Below are positions 54,303 through 61,602 of a DNA stretch of 61,748 nucleotides, piece by piece. The notes beneath the pieces are model-generated. The model did not search any database. It had not been told where the DNA came from and saw only the letters and a program-made list of their open reading frames with translations. The translations under genes were made by a program, and so were the position numbers. Within the stretch, counting starts at the first letter, position 1; each line of letters opens with the position of its first letter. The stretch comes from Sphingomonadaceae bacterium. Lineage in GTDB: Bacteria; Pseudomonadota; Alphaproteobacteria; Sphingomonadales; Sphingomonadaceae. The DNA is taken from assembly GCA_947453945.1 (NCBI GenBank), contig CANGJB010000015.1:1-61748 (forward strand), read 5' to 3'.

Positions 54303-55448
54303 TCAGGCGGCTCCCTTGCGCGGGGCGAAAAAGCCTTTGAGCGGGCGCAGCCAGCGCGCGATCATGTCGCTCGATCCCGGCGTGGGCGGCATCCCGTCGC
54401 GATCAATGGGAAACTCGCGGATCACCCGCAGCTGGTCATAATCGATATCCGCCACGAAGCGGCATGCGGCGATAGCATTGATCGAGTGCGGCAGCCCGGT
54501 GGGCTCATCGCCCACTTCGAGGAAGACCTTGAGCATCTCGTGGAAGCTGCCGACATCGTAGAAGCTCATGTCGACATCGAGCGGGTTGTAGAAGCACACG
54601 TCGCGCACATCGGAATAGAGCGCGCGGCAGGTGACGAGCGCCTGATAGACCGCGCGGGCGGGATCGAGCGCATCGCGGTATTGCTTGAGGCCGACCGTGC
54701 GCATCGATGTGGGGATGAGGCTGAGCGAGGCCTTGTCGACGTAGTTTGCCATGTTGGCGAGGTTGCCGAGGCCCCATAGCGCTTCGCGGGTATCGAGCAG
54801 CGTGGCGAACGTGCGCTCCCTGGGCTGGGTTCCGGCGTGGGTTGGCAGCGGCGGCTTGGTCTCGATGCGCAGGAAATCGAGCGTTTCCTGCATCGTTCCG
54901 GGCTTCTCGTCGCGCCAGCCCGGCAGCTTCACCGTGCCGAGGAAGCTGTCCGGATACCGGCCTTCGCCGTTCCCGATATCGGCGAGCAGCTTGCCCAGCC
55001 CGAGCATCTCGCGCCCGCAGACACTCGACATCGGATTGCCCACCACGATGAACGGCAAGGCCCATTCCACCGCGCTATCCGTGATTAGCTTCACCCCGCC
55101 CTTGCCATAGCGCATGACCGGCATGGCCACGAACACCTCGGTCTGGCTGATCGCGCCGCGTTCGGGATAGGGCACCGCGCCGTGCATCGATCCGTCCGGA
55201 ATCGCGCTGATCATCGTGGGATAATCGAGGAACAGCACCGATGCGTAGGGAAAGGTCGGCACGGGCCGGTAGACATAGTCGCGGCTCGCCTCGTCCCCTA
55301 TGTTGAGATAGCGGTCGCAATAGGCCTGCACCCGTTCCATCGAAACTTCCCAGTAGAAGGCGTTCACCGTCACCCCGGGGAAATGGTAGGGCGGCGGCAC
55401 CTGCTGGCTGGCGTCCGATTGCACATAGGGAATGCGGGGCCTTGTCAT
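54303..55448 (-). CDS. Acetoacetate-decarboxylase-like protein B
   Basis: 381 aa. Similar to protein A in layout: VTVNAFYWEVSMERVQAYCDRYLNIG, then QTEVFVAMPVMRYGKGG, then SSVCGREMLGLGKLLADI, which matches the ADC-superfamily pattern ending in a conserved GREMLG/GRE block. The C-terminal 150 residues (VTCRALYSDVRDVCFYNPLDV) have a counterpart in protein A (VSSRTTHSNVREMTFYAG). ATG at 55448 overlaps the stop of the reductase gene by 4 bp. The pair may form a heteromer acting on a beta-keto or polyketide-like intermediate. Confidence 0.68.
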   Translation of the reverse strand: MTRPRIPYVQSDASQQVPPPYHFPGVTVNAFYWEVSMERVQAYCDRYLNIGDEASRDYVYRPVPTFPYASVLFLDYPTMISAIPDGSMHGAVPYPERGAISQTEVFVAMPVMRYGKGGVKLITDSAVEWALPFIVVGNPMSSVCGREMLGLGKLLADIGNGEGRYPDSFLGTVKLPGWRDEKPGTMQETLDFLRIETKPPLPTHAGTQPRERTFATLLDTREALWGLGNLANMANYVDKASLSLIPTSMRTVGLKQYRDALDPARAVYQALVTCRALYSDVRDVCFYNPLDVDMSFYDVGSFHEMLKVFLEVGDEPTGLPHSINAIAACRFVADIDYDQLRVIREFPIDRDGMPPTPGSSDMIARWLRPLKGFFAPRKGAA

Positions 55449-56512
55449 GCCGCCGTGCTCCTGTTTCCGGCAGGGAACTGCGCGGCGCCTGCCTCCACCG
55501 CAAAACCGGAACCGAAGGCGGCGGCAAGGCTGGAAACCCCTGCCGGCGCACCGCCCGCCAGCACGCGGCGCAGGGCCGCCGCCGCGATCCGCACACTGGC
55601 GCCGTAGCCGTCGAGCGTCTCCATCGTCAGCCGCCGCACCCGCCGCCACGGATCGAGCGCTTCGACGATCATGGTGAAGCGCGCCGCCTCACGCGCGGGC
55701 GCACCGGGCTCGGCAGGCCAGACGCGCGCCATGGCCTTGCCCGCCGTGCGCCACGGCGCCGCGCCGGTCAGGCCCATGCCGATCCCCGCGGCCCGGTAGC
55801 CCGCCCGCATCGCCCAGTGCATCTGTGAAAAGACCGCGATATCGCCCACCCCGGTGAGCGGACCTGCTGTCACCACGCTGGCCCAGTCGGTCGCCACGGT
55901 CTCTGCCGGCCCCGCGCCGAAATCGAACATCTGCGTCAGGCTGCCTGCGGGGATCATCTGCAGAGCGCCGCCGCGCCGGATCACCGTGCCGGGATCGGCC
56001 ATCCCCGCCATTGTCGCCGCGCTCCCGCGTGAGACGACTTCAGCGGCGGAAATGCCTAGCCTGAGCGCGGTCGTATCCGGCCAGCGCTCCACCGCGGCGA
56101 GCAGCAGGCAATCGGTCGCCGCAGGGGTGAGGGCCGCGCCGGGCAGCACGGCGATGCCCGCGCTGCGCGCATCGGCATCGCGCGCCATCAGTGCGGCGAT
56201 CACCCGCCATTCGCCGCCAAGATCAAGGTAATGCGCGCCAGCCGCGAGGCAGGCATCGAGCATCGGCATGGCGGTTGCGGCAAACGGCCCGGCGGCGTGG
56301 AGCACCGCGTCCACCCCGGCCAGCCCTGCGCGCACTGCCTCCGGCGCGCCGAGCGGGAAGGCCCGCCATGCGAGCCCTAGCGGCTCTGCCACCGCGCGCA
56401 CAGCCTGTGCATTCCGCCCCGCCAGAACGAGATCCGTGTTGCCGGCCAGTGCCTGCGCAAGGGCCCTGCCGGTGAACCCGGTTGCGCCATAGAGGAGGGC
56501 CCGCCTGCTCAT
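55445..56512 (-). CDS. Saccharopine-dehydrogenase-like NAD(P)-binding reductase
   Basis: 355 aa. The Rossmann motif is at the N-terminus (ALLYGATGFTGRALAQAL). DAVLHAAGPFAATAMPMLDACLAAGAHYLDLGGEW is the family block of saccharopine dehydrogenase-like and trans-acting enoyl reductases. Such enzymes reduce enoyl groups in lipid or polyketide pathways in mycobacteria. The substrate here is unknown. ATG at 56512 overlaps the prenyl synthase stop by 4 bp. Confidence 0.82.
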   Translation of the reverse strand: MSRRALLYGATGFTGRALAQALAGNTDLVLAGRNAQAVRAVAEPLGLAWRAFPLGAPEAVRAGLAGVDAVLHAAGPFAATAMPMLDACLAAGAHYLDLGGEWRVIAALMARDADARSAGIAVLPGAALTPAATDCLLLAAVERWPDTTALRLGISAAEVVSRGSAATMAGMADPGTVIRRGGALQMIPAGSLTQMFDFGAGPAETVATDWASVVTAGPLTGVGDIAVFSQMHWAMRAGYRAAGIGMGLTGAAPWRTAGKAMARVWPAEPGAPAREAARFTMIVEALDPWRRVRRLTMETLDGYGASVRIAAAALRRVLAGGAPAGVSSLAAAFGSGFAVEAGAAQFPAGNRSTAA

Positions 56513-57540
56513 ATGCGGTCGAACACCCAGCGCACGAGGCTGCCGAGGAACGCGCGCTCCTCCGATGGCGGAAGCGCGCCATAGACTGCGGCAAATTCGT
56601 GCTCTGCCGCGCCCGCCATGGCCGCCGCGACACCGCGCGCGTGATCGATCGAGCCGCGCGCCTGCATCAGCGCGGCAAGCCACGCCACATCTGCCGCGCA
56701 GCGCTCTTCCCGGCGGAGACCGAGGAAGGCATCGAGCCGCGCGCGTTCGGCCGCATCGCAGGCCGCGCGCACGTGGATGAGCATCAAGGTGCGCTTGCCC
56801 TCGGCGAGGTCCCCATTCTGCTCCTTGCCATAGCCCGGGTCCTCCGAAAGGTTGCGCAAGTCGTCCTCGATCTGGAAGGCGAGGCCGAGGAAGTAGCCGA
56901 AGCGCAACACCATCTCGGGATCGAGCCGCCCGCGCGAGCCGATGATGAGGCCGAGTTGCGCGGGCCAGATCATCCCCATCCATGCGGTTTTCTTAAGCGC
57001 CATGCGCATGTAGTCGGCCTCGCTCAGGCCGGTCACATTGCGATCACGCCAGCCGAGTTCGAGCGCCTGGCCCTCCGCCGTCTGGCGCGCCATCGTGGCG
57101 GTGACCTCCATCACCTGCCGGATCACATCCCCGCCGAGCGGGCTCACCGCATCGATCAGCGGGTGGAACGCGGCAAACAGCAGCGCATCCCCGGCGTTGA
57201 TCGCCAGCGGCACGCCGTGAAGCGCATGGAGCGTGGGCTTGCCGCGCCTCAGCTCGCTGCCGTCCTGCACATCGTCGTGGATCAGGAGCGCGTTGTGCAG
57301 CATTTCGATCGCCGCTGCGGCGCGCACCGCCTCTGCCGATGGCGCGCTGCCGGGCTGGGCGGCAAACAGCGCGGCATTGGCAAGGCAGATCGCCGGCCGC
57401 AGCATCTTGCCCCCGCGCGCGGGATAATCGGCGAGCATCTCATCGAGAAACGGAGAAGGCCCGCCCGCCGCAAGATAGCGCGAGACTTCGGCGCGGGTGG
57501 CGGCGCCGTAGCGCTGGAGCAGTGCGCCCTCCACGGCCAT
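56509..57540 (-). CDS. Polyprenyl diphosphate synthase (isoprenyl synthetase family)
   Basis: 343 aa. The first Asp-rich motif is in LLIHDDVQDGSELRRGKPTLH (DDxxD plus RRG). The second is FQIEDDLRNLSED, where the usual DDxxD ends in Asn (DDLRN). GGKMLRPAICLANAALF is the conserved IPP-binding region. It elongates allylic diphosphates (C15-C20 or longer). A separate housekeeping octaprenyl synthase would be expected elsewhere, so this one is likely pathway-specific. The start codon overlaps the upstream stop by 1 bp (TGATG). Confidence 0.88.
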   Translation of the reverse strand: MAVEGALLQRYGAATRAEVSRYLAAGGPSPFLDEMLADYPARGGKMLRPAICLANAALFAAQPGSAPSAEAVRAAAAIEMLHNALLIHDDVQDGSELRRGKPTLHALHGVPLAINAGDALLFAAFHPLIDAVSPLGGDVIRQVMEVTATMARQTAEGQALELGWRDRNVTGLSEADYMRMALKKTAWMGMIWPAQLGLIIGSRGRLDPEMVLRFGYFLGLAFQIEDDLRNLSEDPGYGKEQNGDLAEGKRTLMLIHVRAACDAAERARLDAFLGLRREERCAADVAWLAALMQARGSIDHARGVAAAMAGAAEHEFAAVYGALPPSEERAFLGSLVRWVFDRI

Positions 57541-58331
57541 CAGCCGATCTCGATCACCAGCTGGCCCAGCGGCAGGACTTGGCCCGGGCAATAGACGGCC
57601 CCGGCATAGATGCCCGCCGGCTGGTCCTGCGGCACGGCGACAGTCGCCACCAGCCCGGCGCCTGCCGGATCGGCGGCAAAGCCCACTTCGGTGATCGGCG
57701 CTGCGCTGCCGCCGCGCAGGGTGAGACCGTCGCAGGCAATCTGATCGGGCGCGGTGAGCGCTGCGGGCCGCGCAAGGGCGGTGCTGTGTGCGCGCGCCGT
57801 GGTGTTGCCGGTGAACTGCACGGCAAGGCGCATGTCCGGCGCGGGCGGTGTTGGGGCCGGAGACGAGGGCGGGGCCGCGTTTCCTGGGGTGGGAAACGGC
57901 GGCACCACGGTCGATCCCGGCGGCGGCGGCGATGGCGGCATGGCGCCGCCTGCCTGTCGCAGCAGGGCTTCGCAGATGTCGAAAGTCGCCGTGCTCAGCT
58001 GGCGGGCGAGGCCCAGCAGGTTGGTGGCCATGTGGCGCACGTCGTCTGGCACATCGCGCACATTGTAGGCGCCCACGCGGAACTGCTCGGCAGCGCGGCG
58101 GCCCTGTTCGATGGTTTCGCCCAGCACATCGTAAGCGGACTTGACGCTGCTCGCGACTGTCTCGTTGATCTTCAGCACTTCGGGGTCTTGCACCCCGGGA
58201 TTGGGCAGAACCGGAGCAACCGGCGGTTCGCCGGCGCCGCCGCTGGCGGCGTGGCGGATGGGTGCGGTCTGGCCTGCCTCCGGGCGGGTCACGCGCTCGC
58301 TGGTCGGCTCCGGGCTTTCAGGGGTGGTCAT
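57540..58331 (-). CDS. Phasin-like protein with Pro-rich linker and C-terminal beta domain
   Basis: 263 aa, not firmly recognised. After a disordered N-terminus, residues about 50-130 form amphipathic helices (LKINETVASSVKSAYDVLGE, then LATNLLGLARQLS-like) similar to phasins that coat granules. A Pro/Ser-rich linker (about 135-170) leads to a compact C-terminal domain of about 90 residues with beta-strand character (DMRLAVQFTGNTTARAHS to LPLGQLVIEIG). It could place the pathway enzymes on a lipid or polymer surface. Overlaps the FAD gene by 14 bp. Confidence 0.6.
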   Translation of the reverse strand: MTTPESPEPTSERVTRPEAGQTAPIRHAASGGAGEPPVAPVLPNPGVQDPEVLKINETVASSVKSAYDVLGETIEQGRRAAEQFRVGAYNVRDVPDDVRHMATNLLGLARQLSTATFDICEALLRQAGGAMPPSPPPPGSTVVPPFPTPGNAAPPSSPAPTPPAPDMRLAVQFTGNTTARAHSTALARPAALTAPDQIACDGLTLRGGSAAPITEVGFAADPAGAGLVATVAVPQDQPAGIYAGAVYCPGQVLPLGQLVIEIG

Positions 58332-60549
58332 AGGCAATGATATCCTTGATGTCCGGCGCACCGGAAATGGCATGGGCGGCAAGCAGCCCGGACATGACCG
58401 CCCCTTCGACACAGCCGGAATGGAAGCCGCTGTCGGTCCAGTCCCCGGCAATGGTGAGGTTGTCATATGTCCGGTCGAGCGGCGAGATGCGGCTGCGCCA
58501 GCTGCCCGGTGTGTGGATCACGTAGCGATCAGATGGATTGACGTTGGCGCGCCAGTATTGCGTGCCAAAGCGCGCGCGGCCTTCCGGTTCCGGCCCGCCG
58601 CTCTCGTCCGCTTTGAGGATATCCCAGCGAAAGCGCCCCTCAGCGTCATAGGCCCCGGGCCAGATCGCGCGGACCGGCCCTTCGAGAAAGCTTTCTGCAT
58701 TGGCGCGCACTTCGGCATCGCGGGCCGGTTGATAGGCCATGTCCCCCTCGGCCGGCGGCTCCGGCGGATCGGGCAGCACCGCGCAGAAATAGACCGAAGT
58801 GGCAGGCGGGCGGGCCCATGCTTCCTCTGGCACGACATGCGCCATATCGCACCAGGTATCGAACGGCTTGGCGAAGGCGCCGGTGATATAGGCCGGGGCC
58901 ACGGCATCGGGGCTGGGCCAGCCGAGCGAGGCGAGATCGCGGTCCAGCCAGATCTGGAAGGCCTGGCTGGCGACGGTCTTCACATCGCGGCACATCGCCT
59001 GCCAGCGCGGATCGCGTGAGACGATGCCGTTGGCGCAATGGGGCACTGCCCCCGCGCCGACGCCCAGAATGGCCATGTCGAAATCGCGGCCGACTTCCAG
59101 CACGCTTTCCCCTTCGCGGCGGCGGTCCCAGTGCGATTCGAACTTGCGGCCCTCGGCCTGAAACGCCTCGCCGCTCTCAAGCTGCGCAAAATCGGGGGCG
59201 GAGGGCCAGCACGGGCGGCCCTGCACTTCGACCAGCGGCAAGTACGCGCCGCCGCCCTTTATCTGCGCCTGCACATCGAACTTCAGCCGCGCCACATGCG
59301 TGCCGGCTTCGTCCAACTCCATGTCGGTGAGACGGTGGAAGAAGCGAAAGTCCACGCCGCGCGCCTTCAGCGCCGTATAGAGCGGCGCGAAGACCACATC
59401 GCCCATCCCCGCGCGCATCCGCCACATGAACGCGCCGCGATAGCCGAAGAACGTGCGCAAGGTGCCGCGCAGCCCCTGGCCGGCCGAAAGACGGGGCTTT
59501 TCCGGGTCGCCATCTTCATAACCCATCGAGAGATCATAGAGCCCGCGCAGGAACGGCGATTGCAGCGAACGCAGGGAGGCGCCGTTGATCCGCATCCATT
59601 CGCGGCATTCGTAATCGTCGATAGCATCGAGCCCGCGCGGATCGAACATCACGCCGTAGCGCACGAAGCCGGTCACCGTCGCCAGCGTGAGATCGGCGAT
59701 TTCCCAGAGGAAGCGCAGCATGTCGTTCGCTAGGAAGCGGTCCTCGATCCATTGGCGCAGCGGCACGGCCACGGCATCCACCGCGCCCAGCAGCAACCCC
59801 GTGGTCGACGGGCTGACCGATCGCACCAGCGCGGCCAGCACGCCGAGCGTCTCGGCCAGCACCGCAGCCGAACCGAACAGGCCCATGCGTGCGAGGGCGG
59901 CGATCCGCGCGACAAGCTCCGCCGGACTGGCCGGCCCAGCCGTTTCGGGCGCATCGAACCGGGTGGTCATGCCCTGCCCGTCGACCGTGGTATCGAGCAC
60001 CAGCGCGCGCAGCAGATCGAATGCACCGGCCATATAGTATTGCAGGCTGAACACCGCCCCGGGCGCGAGCGGATCGCCGGGATAGCCCGCGCGCGGCGGC
60101 ATGTGCACCTGCCAGCGCTGGAACCCGCCCCCCTCGCTCGCCGAACAGAGCGCGACATCGTTTTCCGCCGTCCAGGCATCGCGCCAATCGCCATAGAGAT
60201 GGCCAAGCCCGCGCGCTTCGAGTTCGGCATGGCAGCCGCGCATCATGCGGAACGCGTTGTCGTAAAAGCCGAGCCAGATGTGGAGGCCATGCTCCTCGAT
60301 CCGCCCGTTTTCGCCCCGGCCCGAGGCGCCCTTGCCGCCCAGCCGCCAGCCTTCCTGATAGATGGTGACATCGTATCGGCCCCGATGCTGCGGGCCGGTC
60401 AGTTCCCAGGCCGCAGCCATGGAAGCGCAGCCGCCGCCGATGATCGCGACGCGGATGGGGGAGCCTGAGGTTGGCAAATCGAGGCTGGACGGGACGCTCT
60501 TTGCCGCCTTGTGGATCAGGTCCGCGCGGTCCGCATCTTGCACAGTCAT
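58318..60549 (-). CDS. Large FAD-dependent oxidoreductase, carotenoid/squalene-desaturase-like
   Basis: 743 aa. The N-terminal FAD motif is RVAIIGGGCASMAAAWELTG, followed by VTIYQEGWRLGGKGASGRG. This is the phytoene desaturase/amine oxidase pattern, and the C-terminal LTIAGDWTDSGFHSGCVEGAVMSG is the matching FAD block. HGLHIWLGFYDNAFRMM is typical of the squalene-associated branch. It is much longer than HpnE or CrtI (about 420-500 aa), with about 250 extra residues in the middle. It is the first gene of the operon; AAGGGGGG precedes the ATG at 60549. Confidence 0.85.
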   Translation of the reverse strand: MTVQDADRADLIHKAAKSVPSSLDLPTSGSPIRVAIIGGGCASMAAAWELTGPQHRGRYDVTIYQEGWRLGGKGASGRGENGRIEEHGLHIWLGFYDNAFRMMRGCHAELEARGLGHLYGDWRDAWTAENDVALCSASEGGGFQRWQVHMPPRAGYPGDPLAPGAVFSLQYYMAGAFDLLRALVLDTTVDGQGMTTRFDAPETAGPASPAELVARIAALARMGLFGSAAVLAETLGVLAALVRSVSPSTTGLLLGAVDAVAVPLRQWIEDRFLANDMLRFLWEIADLTLATVTGFVRYGVMFDPRGLDAIDDYECREWMRINGASLRSLQSPFLRGLYDLSMGYEDGDPEKPRLSAGQGLRGTLRTFFGYRGAFMWRMRAGMGDVVFAPLYTALKARGVDFRFFHRLTDMELDEAGTHVARLKFDVQAQIKGGGAYLPLVEVQGRPCWPSAPDFAQLESGEAFQAEGRKFESHWDRRREGESVLEVGRDFDMAILGVGAGAVPHCANGIVSRDPRWQAMCRDVKTVASQAFQIWLDRDLASLGWPSPDAVAPAYITGAFAKPFDTWCDMAHVVPEEAWARPPATSVYFCAVLPDPPEPPAEGDMAYQPARDAEVRANAESFLEGPVRAIWPGAYDAEGRFRWDILKADESGGPEPEGRARFGTQYWRANVNPSDRYVIHTPGSWRSRISPLDRTYDNLTIAGDWTDSGFHSGCVEGAVMSGLLAAHAISGAPDIKDIIAYDHP

Positions 60550-60706
60550 CCCCACCCCCCTTCGATCTAAGTATTCATACCTGCAACGGAATGTCCATCG
60601 CTCCCCGTGTTGCCGTGCCCACAACGGACAGAAAAAACCGCAGGCCGGATGTGACGAGGCGAAGGGCCACTGCGCCATGCGTGTGCGCCGCGCGCGGACA
60701 TGCGCT

Positions 60707-60737
60707 AAGGGCCGGGAGCGGAGTGCTCCCGGCCCTT
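60707..60737 (-). terminator. Strong hairpin after the 21-codon ORF
   Basis: A perfect 13-bp stem, 60707-60719 with 60725-60737 (AAGGGCCGGGAGC on the left), loop 5 nt. It lies about 30 bp after the stop of the small ORF and about 160 bp before the FAD gene start. Few T residues follow, so it could be a terminator, an attenuator or an mRNA 3' end protecting a short transcript. Confidence 0.6.
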
Positions 60738-60767
60738 GCTGACCGATGTGGCAATGGTGGGAATGGT

Positions 60768-60833
60768 TCAGCTCTGCGCGAACACCTGTTCCTGATGGAT
60801 CCGGGTGACGACGAGGAAGGATTTGGTCTGCAT
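60768..60833 (-). CDS. Very small ORF (21 aa) upstream of the six-gene operon
   Basis: ATG at 60833, TGA ending at 60768. The peptide begins MQTKSFLVVTRIHQEQ and ends in VFAQS. AAGGAG lies 7 bp before the ATG, one of the best ribosome-binding sites in the window. It is mildly basic with a short hydrophobic core and no signal peptide. A perfect 13-bp hairpin follows. It could be a leader peptide, a small regulatory or membrane peptide, or a precursor. I do not recognise it. The rest of 60550-61105 (upstream of the operon) shows only this ORF, two hairpins and promoter-like sequence. Confidence 0.5.
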   Translation of the reverse strand: MQTKSFLVVTRIHQEQVFAQS

Positions 60834-61040
60834 TATGGCTCTCCTTATGTTTTCGGCCCCGTTCGCCTTGGCCTTGAGGGCCAGTCCCCGTTCGGCGCCG
60901 ACACACATGGTCTAGGTCACCAGCGTCAAATCAGGCGCGGGCCCAGCGTCAACCGTGCGTCAAAAATGCAGCCGGGCGAAAAAGACCGGCCGCGATGCAG
61001 GGCCGGTCCATGTGCTTCGAGCACGCAGTTTCCCTCGCAA

Positions 61041-61082
61041 ACGAAAGCGGCCCGGCCTTTTGCAAGGCCGGGCCGCTTTCGT
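61041..61082 (-). terminator. Long perfect terminator of the polyproline gene
   Basis: A 19-bp perfect stem, 61041-61059 with 61064-61082 (left arm begins ACGAAAGCGGCCCGG), 4-nt loop. On the minus strand TTTGCG follows. It lies about 25 bp after the stop of the 61106-61561 gene. Confidence 0.85.
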
Positions 61083-61105
61083 ATTTGTATCGATCAGAGC
61101 GCTGA

Positions 61106-61561
61106 TCAGCTGCCGGGGCTGTCTTTGCCCTTGCCTTCGCTGGAGCCGATGATCGCACCGATGCCGCCACCGAGCGCGAGGCCACCGAGGATGACCCCGA
61201 TGTTCGGGCGATAACCGACGCGGGCCGCAGCAGCCATCGGAGCGGGCGGCGGGGGCGGCGGGGGCGGAGGCGGCGGAGGAGGCGGCGGCGGGGGAGGCGG
61301 CGGCGGGGGCGGCGGCGCAGTTGGCGTCATCGTCGTCGTCGTCACAGTCTGCGTCTTGGGCATATAGCCAGCCGAGCGCTTGCTCTTCAGGCGATACTTG
61401 CCCTTGCGAGCCGCGCCCTTCTTCTTCCAGGATTTCTTGTGAACTTTGTGCTTGGCCGGTGCGCCTGCATCGGCGTTGACCATCACAGGGGCAGCAATCA
61501 GCGATGCAGCGGCAAGTGCACACATGGCACGGGCAATAAAGCCAGCAGGAGGTGTAGACAT
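61106..61561 (-). CDS. Secreted protein with a run of 24 prolines
   Basis: 151 aa. Signal peptide (about 1-30, ALAAASLIAAPVMVNADAG), then a very basic segment (about 35-62, KKSWKKKGAARKGKYRLKSK region), a TTTTMTPTA linker and 24 consecutive Pro codons (61244-61315 on the + strand). A glycine-rich C-terminal segment (IGVILGGLALGGGIGAIIG) resembles glycine-zipper sequences that insert in membranes. Making the protein needs EF-P. The ATG at 61561 has GGAG 7 bp upstream; ATG at 61567 is possible. Function unknown; a wall- or outer-membrane-spanning role is likely from layout. Confidence 0.7.
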   Translation of the reverse strand: MSTPPAGFIARAMCALAAASLIAAPVMVNADAGAPAKHKVHKKSWKKKGAARKGKYRLKSKRSAGYMPKTQTVTTTTMTPTAPPPPPPPPPPPPPPPPPPPPPPPPAPMAAAARVGYRPNIGVILGGLALGGGIGAIIGSSEGKGKDSPGS

Positions 61562-61576
61562 CTTCATACTCCACAC

Positions 61577-61602
61577 AAAAAAGCGACGCCGCAGGAGCGG
61601 CG
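61577..61602 (-). promoter_or_regulatory. Terminator-like hairpin in the 5' leader of the polyproline gene
   Basis: On the minus strand CGCCGC-TCCT-GCGGCG (61602-61587) is followed by TCGC and six T (to 61577), about 16 bp before the start codon. This looks like an intrinsic terminator or an attenuator just upstream of the ribosome-binding site. If it is the terminator of a gene to the right, the promoter of the polyproline gene would have almost no room. Confidence 0.5.

Noticed and set aside
56513..56983. N-terminal extension of the saccharopine-dehydrogenase-like protein
   Set aside because: It overlaps the prenyl synthase gene in another frame; the Rossmann motif begins right at the ATG at 56512.
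60550..60906. N-terminal extension of the FAD oxidoreductase by 119 codons
   Set aside because: The ATG at 60549 has a strong ribosome-binding site and matches the FAD-domain start; the extension would read through the small ORF's hairpin and has no protein-like features.
61244..61315. GGC/GGA repeat as CRISPR or tandem satellite
   Set aside because: It is an in-frame run of proline codons on the minus strand, not spaced repeats.
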